Shown piece after piece: positions 1-6,821 of a stretch of 64,000 nucleotides of DNA (position 1 is its first letter; the number at the start of each line of letters is the position of its first letter). The notes under the pieces are model-generated. The model did not search any database and had not been told where the DNA came from. It saw only the letters and a list, made by a program, of their open reading frames with translations. Source of the DNA: Lachnospiraceae bacterium (GTDB lineage: Bacteria; Bacillota; Clostridia; Lachnospirales; Lachnospiraceae); the NCBI GenBank assembly GCA_017450485.1, contig JAFSTN010000001.1:1-64000 (forward strand), written 5' to 3'. A program made the translations under genes and the position numbers.

Positions 1-1
1 A

Positions 2-691
2 TGTGAAAGTTCTAAGTACGACAACTCTATACTGATCAGGCTGTTTGAGTACGGCTCACAGATTGCAGTGGATACTGCCGAAACCGGTGAAATGACAGTC
101 CGGCTCACTTTTCCGAATACCGGACTGCTGCTTCTCAGGGGACCGCGCTCTGTTCGTGATAAAGCAGTGATGGTCATAGATACTCCGGACGGAAGTATAT
201 CCAGCACTATCCCCATAATGAAGATCTATGACTTCACCATCAAGGATATATTCGATCAAAAGCTGTATATGCTGATACCGTTTTATATATTCAATTACGA
301 GTCGGATTTGGAAGCCATCAATTCGGATGAACAGCGGATTGAAAAACTGCAGGATGTATACAGAGATATTCTGAATGAGATAAAGGATTTACATGACGGG
401 GGTGTCTTGTCGGCGTTTTCGTGCGGTGTTATTATTAACTCAACACGAAGGGTATTGTATAAGCTCATGAATAAACATGAGCGTGTTCAGGAGAAGGTAG
501 GTGAAATCATGGGCGGCAAAGTATTGGATTTACCGGAAATCCGGATATTTCACGAAGGTAAGGAACAGGGCAGGCTTGAAGGTTTAACCGAGGGGCGTGC
601 CGAAGGCGAAGAAGAAAGAAAGCAGCTTGAAATAGAAATCGATAGTCTTCGCAAAGAATTGGAGCAACTAAAAAATCAAATACCTGTATAG
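2..691 (+). CDS. Rpn family (PD-(D/E)XK) recombination-promoting nuclease / putative transposase, 5' truncated by window edge
   Basis: The frame is open from base 2, before any start codon, so the N-terminus lies outside the window. A GTG at 68 is internal. The visible protein has the C-terminal half seen in Rpn/PDDEXK transposase-like proteins of gut Firmicutes: a short beta-rich core (SQIAVD, then MKIYDFTIKDIF), a helical middle, and a charged coiled-coil tail (GKEQGRLEGLTEGRAEGEE) ending in KELEQLKN. The catalytic PD-(D/E)XK residues are upstream and not visible, so activity cannot be judged. Members are often multicopy and are linked to RecA-independent recombination in E. coli. A strong terminator follows directly. 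Family assignment is good; function here is unproven. Confidence 0.75.
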   Translation, partial: CESSKYDNSILIRLFEYGSQIAVDTAETGEMTVRLTFPNTGLLLLRGPRSVRDKAVMVIDTPDGSISSTIPIMKIYDFTIKDIFDQKLYMLIPFYIFNYESDLEAINSDEQRIEKLQDVYRDILNEIKDLHDGGVLSAFSCGVIINSTRRVLYKLMNKHERVQEKVGEIMGGKVLDLPEIRIFHEGKEQGRLEGLTEGRAEGEEERKQLEIEIDSLRKELEQLKNQIPV

Positions 692-704
692 TATTATCAA
701 TTCG

Positions 705-735
705 AAATCCGGTCCCCAAAGGACCGGATTTTAAT
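705..735 (+). terminator. Rho-independent terminator after the Rpn gene
   Basis: An 11-bp perfect stem (705-715 with 721-731, core ATCCGGTCC/GGACCGGAT) closes a 5-base loop. It is followed by a T-containing tail (TTTTAATTCT). It lies 14 bases after the Rpn stop codon at 689-691. Confidence 0.8.
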
Positions 736-768
736 TCTCTTCCATCTCTGTGCATAGTCAGCTGTATA

Positions 769-1005
769 TAACGAAATCCAGCGGACGCATATAGGATAAG
801 CGAACTCCGATGAGGCCGTTATGCATCTTATGAATACCGTGATACAGACAGCGTGAAAAGTGCATGGATGCACTTTTCAGCCGCAACTGAGCATGGATGC
901 GAATTGCGGCGACGCGCCAAGCATAGATAACGTATATCGGCATTCATTAGATGCATAGGCCGAAGAGTAATGAGCTTATCCTATATGCGTCCGATGGATT
1001 CGTTA
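769..1005. repeat. Nested, cloverleaf-like inverted repeat in a gene-free stretch
   Basis: The 344-base gap 692-1035 has no credible gene. It holds a layered palindrome. The outer arms, 769-801 and 974-1005, share a perfect 19-bp core (783-801 with 974-992) and match almost throughout beyond it. A second pair of arms is at about 812-837 and 938-961. Between these are two simple hairpins: 855-865 with 868-878 (GAAAAGTGCAT and its complement) and 880-886 with 904-910 (GCCGCAA/TTGCGGC). Either strand would fold into a branched structure. It could be a non-autonomous mobile repeat, a structured RNA or a cruciform. No ORF, promoter or target-site duplication is clear. Confidence 0.75.
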
Positions 1006-1035
1006 ATTATCAGGAAAATACTCCCCTGACCCTGT

Positions 1036-1551
1036 TTACAGGATATGTTCCATCATCCAGAACAAGCGTGAACCCACGACCTCATAGTACATGGGCAGGC
1101 GGTCGATCTCCTTGTATCCATTGCGGATGTACAGCTTATAAGCCGGTATGTTCGTATCTATCACATCCAGCTGTACCGCCAGGTCTCCTTTTTGCCTTAA
1201 GTAGTCCTCGATATCCTTAAGAAACGTATAGCTGAGCTTAGTCCCCTGCATCTTGGGAGCTACGGCCAGCGCATGTATCGTCGCTATCCTGTCACGCGGG
1301 CCCTTCATCTCCCATGCGACATTATCATACTCGGGGATGACGTTATGATTTACCACAGCAGCCGCCGATATCCTGTCTCCATCGCGGATGATGCACATTT
1401 CCCCGTTAGACACCGCATTATGTATGAATGTCTTATCCGGGTACACATCCGTATTCCATCCCAGTTTCACGGTAGTCGTATTGACCTTGTCGACTACGGC
1501 TTTGTACATATCCAGTATCCTGCTCTCATCGGCAGGCTTTGCCAGTTCCAT
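1036..1551 (-). CDS. GNAT family N-acetyltransferase
   Basis: A 172-residue single-domain GNAT. The start at 1551 is chosen because AAGGAG sits 7 bases upstream; an upstream in-frame Met adds 13 residues without a ribosome binding site. The acetyl-CoA region is the beta4/alpha3 segment HALAVAPKMQGTKLSY, where the usual Q/R-x-x-G-x-G/A loop reads QGTKLS and is somewhat divergent. The late segment NIPAYKLYIRNGYKEID matches the usual GNAT 'N..A..LYe..GF' motif. The acceptor substrate is not predictable. It is transcribed away from the small gene at 1719, so the 1552-1718 interval is a divergent promoter region. Confidence 0.85.
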   Translation of the reverse strand: MELAKPADESRILDMYKAVVDKVNTTTVKLGWNTDVYPDKTFIHNAVSNGEMCIIRDGDRISAAAVVNHNVIPEYDNVAWEMKGPRDRIATIHALAVAPKMQGTKLSYTFLKDIEDYLRQKGDLAVQLDVIDTNIPAYKLYIRNGYKEIDRLPMYYEVVGSRLFWMMEHIL

Positions 1552-1631
1552 TTCATTGCTCCTTCGTCGAATATATGGCATATTGCACAATTATGTGGTG
1601 CCATATTTGTATATTTTGTATCCTTTACCCC

Positions 1632-1659
1632 TTGTTTATTACTCTTTAAGGCATAGAAT
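1632..1659 (+). promoter_or_regulatory. Possible sigma-A promoter for the small gene at 1719
   Basis: TTGTTT at 1632-1637, a 16-base spacer, then TAGAAT at 1654-1659. This gives a leader of about 50 bases ending in a strong AAGGAGG. The -35 is weak, so this is a moderate call. Confidence 0.4.
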
Positions 1660-1718
1660 ATAGGCGTAAACAAAGTAAACATGCGCCGTCAGGAAGAGGC
1701 GGCAAGGAGGAGATTATT

Positions 1719-1970
1719 ATGAAGATTCAAAATGTAACAGATGTAGACGGTTTCTTTAAACTTGTAGATCAGTGCAAGGGCAAGGTCGAGCTCGTGACCG
1801 GCGAAGGCGACAGACTTAACCTAAAGTCCAAGCTTTCACAGTATGTATCACTTGCAAAGATCTTTGCGGATGATATGATCCCCGAGATGGAGCTTGTAGT
1901 ATACGATCCCGAGGATGCGGTTCACTTCATCAATTATATGGCAGGAGATGCTACCAGGCTTAGTGCCTGA
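1719..1970 (+). CDS. Small conserved protein with HPr-like character
   Basis: 83 residues, ATG preceded by GGCAAGGAGGAGATTATT, a strong ribosome binding site. The pattern (N-terminal helix, VELVTGEGDRLNLKSKLSQYVSLA, then MELVVYDPEDAVHFINYM) has the length and beta-alpha-beta order of HPr-fold proteins, where 'KSxxxxxxL' and a final 'Ex..A...I..' helix are typical. There is no phosphorylatable His near residue 15, so it would not act as a PTS phosphocarrier. I do not know its function. It is soluble, acidic and monocistronic, and ends 11 bases from the convergent nudC. Confidence 0.6.
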   Translation: MKIQNVTDVDGFFKLVDQCKGKVELVTGEGDRLNLKSKLSQYVSLAKIFADDMIPEMELVVYDPEDAVHFINYMAGDATRLSA

Positions 1971-1981
1971 TAGCATCGTTT

Positions 1982-2815
1982 TTATCTGTTTAGCCTGTTT
2001 TCCTTAAACACCCTCATCATCTCATTAGTCAGGCTTAAGTTATTGGGCTGGAGCTCTATATCCTCCCGTCTCACCCATTCGGCGTATTTCAGTTCACCCT
2101 CATCCATGCGTATCTCATCATCTCCCACTGCGTCGCAGTAGAATCCGACGAGCATGTCCTGTGCCATGCCCCAGGGCTGCGATTTGTAATAGCGGATATT
2201 GGTAACACGTATGCCGGTCTCTTCCATGACCTCACGCTGTACGGTCTCCTCGAGCGTCTCCCCGATCTCGGTGAATCCGGCTACCAGTGCATTATGCCCG
2301 TATCCGGTACGGTATCTGGTCAGGAGCAGGCAGTCGCCCTTCGTAACTCCCACTATGACCGCGGGATTGATCCGAGGATATACTATATTGCCGCATTCGG
2401 GGCAGACCAGTGATCTCTCTGTCATGCTGGGCTTTAAGTCAGCACCGCATCTGCCGCAGTGCCTGTTATCGGCGTACCATCTCCACAGATGATATGCCGT
2501 GAATACCGAATAGACATCGCTCATGGATGTGCCGGAGAATCTGTCACGCACCTCTCTGATCGTTACATATTCGTAGCCATCGCGCTGACAGTCCGAAAGA
2601 TCCAGGCTCAGGAAGAACCTCTGCTCATCTATCGAGAACAGATATATTGTCCGTGCATCCGGTATATCCTCATGCCTGACGAACAGGATGTGTCCTTCGT
2701 CATCTCCCAGAAGCACTCTTCCTTTTTCATCGAAGATATAGATGACATCCCCGTCTTTAGGAGTGCATTCCCTGTATTCGTTATATAGTCTGGATGGAGC
2801 TATATCCTGTATCAT
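1982..2815 (-). CDS. nudC: NAD(+) diphosphatase / Nudix hydrolase NudC
   Basis: 277 residues with full NudC architecture. An N-terminal domain (1-115) is followed by a zinc ribbon (C120, C123, C138, C141). The Nudix box at about 180-202 (GFTEIGE, then REVMEETGI) fits GX5EX7REUXEEXGU. The NudC-specific SQPW motif follows at 212-215, although the canonical SQPWPFPxS reads SQPWGMAQD here. It is expected to cleave NADH/NAD+ to NMNH/NMN and AMP, or to remove NAD caps from RNA. GGGAGA lies 5 bases before the ATG. It follows greA by 22 bases in the same direction, probably at the end of that operon. Confidence 0.9.
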   Translation of the reverse strand: MIQDIAPSRLYNEYRECTPKDGDVIYIFDEKGRVLLGDDEGHILFVRHEDIPDARTIYLFSIDEQRFFLSLDLSDCQRDGYEYVTIREVRDRFSGTSMSDVYSVFTAYHLWRWYADNRHCGRCGADLKPSMTERSLVCPECGNIVYPRINPAVIVGVTKGDCLLLTRYRTGYGHNALVAGFTEIGETLEETVQREVMEETGIRVTNIRYYKSQPWGMAQDMLVGFYCDAVGDDEIRMDEGELKYAEWVRREDIELQPNNLSLTNEMMRVFKENRLNR

Positions 2816-2837
2816 ATTAATCTCCCGGGCCGTAACT

Positions 2838-3338
2838 CTAATAACTGTTTATCTCATCCCCCGTGTCATCGGTATTCTCAAGAGCGATTATCTTTAAGTC
2901 ATACTGTACGGCGTCGTTTACTATTACATGAACCGTATCGCCGACCTTATGTCCGATCAGAGCCTTGCCGACAGGCGATTCGGGAGTGATATAGCCGCCC
3001 AGCGAGTTGGCACGCACGGTGGTGACGATCTTGAGTTCCTGAGTGCTGTGATCGTCGAGATACTCCACTGTTACGGTATTGTTCATGCCCACCTCGTCTT
3101 CAGCGGAACTGTCATCGATCACATGCGCGGTCTTGATCATGTTTTCCAGATATCGGATACGGCTCTCGTTCTGGTTCTTGAACCTCTTGGCCGCATAGTA
3201 TTCGAAGTTCTCGGAGAGATCACCCTGTGCACGTGCCACCTTCAGGTCCTCGAGGGCCTTGGGACGTACCACCAGTTTGCGGTGTTCTATCTCTTCCTCC
3301 ATCTTGCGTATATCGGATTCCGTCAGTTTATCATGCAT
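2838..3338 (-). CDS. greA: Transcription elongation factor GreA/GreB family
   Basis: 166 residues. The N-terminal coiled-coil carries the tip motif ARAQGDLSENFEYYAAK, whose acidic residues (D, E) enter the RNA polymerase secondary channel and stimulate transcript cleavage. The C-terminal domain has the FKBP-like signature (SLGGYITPESPVGKALIGHKVGDTV). Length is normal for GreA. It sits 11 bases after the small gene at 3350 and just before nudC, in a run of minus-strand genes. Another greA copy may exist elsewhere, so 'main' versus 'paralogous' GreA cannot be decided here. Confidence 0.92.
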   Translation of the reverse strand: MHDKLTESDIRKMEEEIEHRKLVVRPKALEDLKVARAQGDLSENFEYYAAKRFKNQNESRIRYLENMIKTAHVIDDSSAEDEVGMNNTVTVEYLDDHSTQELKIVTTVRANSLGGYITPESPVGKALIGHKVGDTVHVIVNDAVQYDLKIIALENTDDTGDEINSY

Positions 3339-3349
3339 ATCACTCTACC

Positions 3350-3577
3350 TCAGGGCTTCATGTCCTTGAGCGAATTGAACAGATCGATATCCGACTGCAG
3401 GACCTTCATATTCGTCGTCACTGTCTCTTCGCCCGGTCTGGTCACGGATATCTCTATTATGGTTCCTTCACTCATGCCGCTCATGAAGAATCTCTCCATG
3501 AAGCTGATAAACTTGGGATGATTGTTCTTGAATGTGCCGAAAGCCGCCGCCATCTGCATCATTGCCTGTGGATTCAT
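3350..3577 (-). CDS. Small conserved protein of unknown function
   Basis: 75 residues, start supported by AAGGAGG 5 bases upstream; the binding site overlaps the stop region of the HAD gene. It has a helical, Met-rich N-terminus (MNPQAMMQMAAAFGTF), then a short beta segment (GTIIEISVTRPGEETVTTNMKV) and an acidic helix. No signal peptide, membrane segment or known motif is visible. Tight spacing (10 bases to the HAD gene, 11 to greA) indicates cotranscription. I cannot name a function. Confidence 0.75.
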   Translation of the reverse strand: MNPQAMMQMAAAFGTFKNNHPKFISFMERFFMSGMSEGTIIEISVTRPGEETVTTNMKVLQSDIDLFNSLKDMKP

Positions 3578-3587
3578 ATGTGCCTCC

Positions 3588-4235
3588 TTATTCCGATAGT
3601 ATTCTCAGTATATCTGCAGGTGTGTCGGCGACATATGTCGCTCCGGCCTGCTTCAGTTCCGTTCTGCTGCCGTATCCGTAGAGAGCTCCTATCGAGTCGA
3701 CTCCCGCCTCCACGGCACCCTCTATATCATAATGCCTGTCACCTATCATCACAACCGAACTTAAGTCCGCTCCAGTGAGTCCGATCGCTTTGCGTATCAG
3801 CGCCGCCTTGCTCGGATCCGTCATCTCGGCACCGGGCCCCACGATCAGCGGGAAGTACTTGAGCAGTCCCGTATGCTCGATAACCTTATCGGCCATGTTC
3901 TGAGGTTTCGATGTGACGACGAGCAGTGTCCTGCCTTCGGCCGAGAGTGCATCGAGCACATCCGTGATACCGTCAAACACAGGAGCTTCTTTATATGCAT
4001 CGGTGTCATAGTATTCCTGGAAATATCTGACAGCCTCATCACACTTGGATCCGGAGATCCCGTAGTATTTATCAAAAGAATAGTACAACGGAGGCCCGAT
4101 AAATCTGAGAAGCTTATCCCGGTCAGGTTCCTCTATGCCGAACTTCGACAACGCATGTCTCGCCGATCTGATGATGCCGAACTCGGACTGTGTGAGTGTC
4201 CCGTCCAGATCAAAAAATATGTGTGTGTATCTCAT
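3588..4235 (-). CDS. HAD superfamily hydrolase, phosphoglycolate phosphatase-like
   Basis: 215 residues from the ATG at 4235, chosen because AGGAG lies 8 bases upstream; a longer reading starting at 4277 would translate ABC transporter remnant sequence in another frame. Motif I is FFDLDGTLTQSE (nucleophile D plus acid D), motif II is VVTSKP, and motif III/IV is K..(L) then MIGDRHYDIEGA. The helical cap between motifs I and II is of the Gph/PpaX size. Likely substrates are small phosphate monoesters such as 2-phosphoglycolate or pyrophosphate; specificity is not decidable. Its ATG overlaps the stop of the upstream ABC remnant in an ATGA. Confidence 0.88.
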   Translation of the reverse strand: MRYTHIFFDLDGTLTQSEFGIIRSARHALSKFGIEEPDRDKLLRFIGPPLYYSFDKYYGISGSKCDEAVRYFQEYYDTDAYKEAPVFDGITDVLDALSAEGRTLLVVTSKPQNMADKVIEHTGLLKYFPLIVGPGAEMTDPSKAALIRKAIGLTGADLSSVVMIGDRHYDIEGAVEAGVDSIGALYGYGSRTELKQAGATYVADTPADILRILSE

Positions 4236-4345
4236 CCTGTCTCTCCTGTTTCGTATCTTCCTGCCTGTACTTTCCACATCTGTGCATATCTGCCGTCCAT
4301 CTTAAGCAGGCTTTCATGCGTACCTTCCTCCATCACCAGAGACGG
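4232..4345 (-). pseudogene. C-terminal remnant of an ABC transporter ATP-binding protein
   Basis: The minus-strand frame from 4345 to the stop at 4232 encodes about 37 residues, including MEEGTHESLLKMDGRYAQMW. This is the universal C-terminal tail of ABC exporter ATPases ('V.E.GTHeeLl...G.Ya.mw..Q'). Nothing of the Walker motifs or membrane domain lies upstream; the sequence between 4346 and the MFS stop at 4446 is unrelated. The rest of the gene is gone. The tail carries the ribosome binding site of the HAD gene, and its stop overlaps the HAD start as ATGA, the usual layout of coupled genes. Confidence 0.75.
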
Positions 4346-4445
4346 ACATATATTAAAAAGCAGACCGCACGCATAGATATTGTTCCTGAGTGCCCTGCTA
4401 TTTTTGATCCTGTCTTTATTGTCTTTTGATTTTTCTATATTGGGA

Positions 4446-5669
4446 TTATTCACCGGTATATCGCTCTGCCTGTGATGTGGCAGCCTGTGTTCTGTGCGGC
4501 ATTCTGCTCATTGCTATATATCCTAACACGACTCCGACAAAACACACAACACTTCCGGTTATGAGCATCACTACGATCCCGAGATGGTCAAGTATCACTC
4601 CGCTGACCAGATTGGAGAAGACTCCGCCCAGAGTGATCGCACTCGTGATGAAAGCCTGACCCTTGACCTGATCAAGCTCATCCATGGTACGGCTCACGTA
4701 ATATGCCCCTGCGGGGATGAACACTGCATATGCGAAGAGCTGGAAACACTGGCTCAAATAAAACATCGGCATTCCATGTGCGAATACCAGTATCAGTATC
4801 TTGATGAAAAAGGCGATACCCGAAATGATCAGCAGCTTCTGATCCGAGATCTTCTTAAGGACTATACCGATCAGTGCCATCACGGGCAGCTCCAGTATGG
4901 CCTGGAGGAAATTCGCATAGCCGAGTTCGGTCTCGGCACCGCCCAGGCTGCGTATGATCTGGATCATGAAATCATTGATCATGTTATGGGCGAAGAAAAA
5001 GCATACCGTTGCAACCATAAACATAGTATATGCCGGATACATCCGCGCAAACTCGAGCGGATTATTATGAGCTGTGAGCCTGTCTGAAGCCTGCGCCTCC
5101 TTGGGTGCATCTGCTGCAGCGCCTTCTGGCTTAATGAACGTGATGATGAGCACCAGCGACACTATCATCACTACGATCGTGACTATGGGGAGCAGCATCA
5201 CGCCGTGTTTCTCCACAGCGCCACCAATAAAGGCACTGGTCACTGCGAATCCGGCCGATCCCAGACCTCTCGCCAGTCCGTAAAATATATTGCATCCGGC
5301 CTTCTGATACTCGAAGCACAGAGCAGTCATGACCGGCTGATAAGCGAACTGGATCATATATATGATCGCATATACAACGAAAATGATGATCTTATTGTTC
5401 TGAACGAACATAAGAATGACCGAACCAATCAGGATGACCAGAACGGATATCATGATAAAGCGCCTGTTCGTAAGCGGTCCGGGCTTGTCGATAATGCCTG
5501 CGATGACAGGCTGCGCCACGGCCGAGATAACATTTGCGATAGCTAGCAGTATCCCGATCTCCGTATTACTGAAACCGTGCGCGAGCAGATAAACCGCCGC
5601 GCACGCATGTACAGTACAGAATGCCGCAAAATAGGCTATGTTAAGTAATGCATATTGTACAGTTTTCAT
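4446..5669 (-). CDS. MFS transporter, LacY/oligosaccharide symporter-like
   Basis: 407 residues with about 12 membrane segments. It begins directly in TM1 (ALLNIAYFAAFCTVHACAAVYL) and has the loop GIIDKPGPLTNRRF between TM2 and TM3. It resembles the carrier at 8536-9762 along its length (GILLA...ISAV.QP at TM2, 'GQA' near the last pair of helices: KGQAFITSAITLGGVFSNLVSG), so the two are paralogues of the MFS_1-like/oligosaccharide:H+ symporter group. It is the last gene of a probable four-gene operon, 6 bases after the aldo/keto reductase stop. The substrate is presumably a sugar or glycoside but is not proven. Confidence 0.85.
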   Translation of the reverse strand: MKTVQYALLNIAYFAAFCTVHACAAVYLLAHGFSNTEIGILLAIANVISAVAQPVIAGIIDKPGPLTNRRFIMISVLVILIGSVILMFVQNNKIIIFVVYAIIYMIQFAYQPVMTALCFEYQKAGCNIFYGLARGLGSAGFAVTSAFIGGAVEKHGVMLLPIVTIVVMIVSLVLIITFIKPEGAAADAPKEAQASDRLTAHNNPLEFARMYPAYTMFMVATVCFFFAHNMINDFMIQIIRSLGGAETELGYANFLQAILELPVMALIGIVLKKISDQKLLIISGIAFFIKILILVFAHGMPMFYLSQCFQLFAYAVFIPAGAYYVSRTMDELDQVKGQAFITSAITLGGVFSNLVSGVILDHLGIVVMLITGSVVCFVGVVLGYIAMSRMPHRTQAATSQAERYTGE

Positions 5670-5675
5670 TCAGTA

Positions 5676-6797
5676 TCAGTTATCCAGTATCTCTGAAGCT
5701 TCTTTCATCAGGTCTATGATCGGCAGATGCTGAGGACACACTCTCTCGCACTGACCGCAGGCGATACAGGCCGATGCTCTGCCACTGCGCTGTACGAGAC
5801 CGTTATAGAAGTTCTTGCTCCTCCAGTCATCGGGATAGCGCCTGAGTGTGTTGATGGTACGGAATACATCGGGGATGCTGATCTTCATCGGGCATCCGTC
5901 GCAGCAGTATCTGCAGGCCGTACATCCTATCTGAGGCATGCTCAGTATCTCTTCGGTCACTTCATTGACCAGAGCAAACTCGCTGTCGCTTATGGGCTCG
6001 AAATCCTTGAACGTAGCTATGTTATCATCCATCTGCTCTTCGTTCGACATGCCAGAGAGGATAGTCATCACGCCGGGCTGTGATCCCACGAACCTCAATG
6101 CCCATGAAGCTACGGATGCATCAGGTCTGGCTGCCTTGAACTTCGCTTCGATCTCGGGTGCCATATTCGCGAGCATGCCGCCGCGTACAGGCTCCATTAC
6201 GATGATCGGGATATTTCTCTCATGCAGTATCTCATATAACCTCTGTGATCTGACAACCGGATTGGTACGATCCAGATAGTTATACTGTATCTGTACAAAC
6301 TCGACCTCAGGATGTGCATCAACTATCTCCTCGAGGAGTTCGGGACTGCCGTGAAACGAGAAGCCGAAATGCTTGATCTTACCGGCTTCCTTCATCTTCA
6401 CACCCCATGAGAAGCAGTCATACTTCACATATGTATCATAATTCGAACCGTCCTCAATGGAATGAAGCAGATAGAAATCAAAATAATCAACACCCGCACG
6501 CTCCAGCTGCTCGTTGAACAGTCTGTCCACATCCTCGGGTTTGTGTATCTCCCATGCAGGAAGCTTGGTCGCTATCATGAAGCTGTCCCGGGGATAACGC
6601 TTTACAAGTGCCTCTCTGGCAGCAACCTCCGACTTGCCTCCGTGATATACGTATGCGGTATCGAAGTAATTCATGCCGGCAGCCATATACTTATCAACCA
6701 TACGGCATACATGCTCATGATCGATCACGCCGTCCTTCTCGGGCAGACGCATCAGTCCGAATCCGAGTTTCGGCATTTTGATCAGATCAATACTCAT
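5676..6797 (-). CDS. Aldo/keto reductase with C-terminal 4Fe-4S ferredoxin domain
   Basis: 373 residues; AAAGGAG lies 7 bases before the ATG. Residues 1-280 form the AKR barrel with the likely tetrad D46, Y51, K78 and H112 (FDTAYVYHGG, ATKLP, YLLHS). Two cysteine clusters follow, C292-x2-C-x2-C... and C344-x2-C-x2-C-x3-CP, which fit a double 4Fe-4S ferredoxin module. Such fused AKRs are frequent in anaerobes and may couple carbonyl reduction to ferredoxin or flavin electron carriers. Its place between a glycosidase-like gene and a sugar carrier suggests oxidation or reduction of a sugar or aglycone, which is inference. Confidence 0.9.
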   Translation of the reverse strand: MSIDLIKMPKLGFGLMRLPEKDGVIDHEHVCRMVDKYMAAGMNYFDTAYVYHGGKSEVAAREALVKRYPRDSFMIATKLPAWEIHKPEDVDRLFNEQLERAGVDYFDFYLLHSIEDGSNYDTYVKYDCFSWGVKMKEAGKIKHFGFSFHGSPELLEEIVDAHPEVEFVQIQYNYLDRTNPVVRSQRLYEILHERNIPIIVMEPVRGGMLANMAPEIEAKFKAARPDASVASWALRFVGSQPGVMTILSGMSNEEQMDDNIATFKDFEPISDSEFALVNEVTEEILSMPQIGCTACRYCCDGCPMKISIPDVFRTINTLRRYPDDWRSKNFYNGLVQRSGRASACIACGQCERVCPQHLPIIDLMKEASEILDN

Positions 6798-6821
6798 TTA
6801 CAATCTCCTTTCTGAACCTTC

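Noticed and set aside
951-1656. Plus-strand frames over the GNAT gene
   Set aside because: They lie antisense to the GNAT gene, change frame, and have no ribosome binding sites or motifs.
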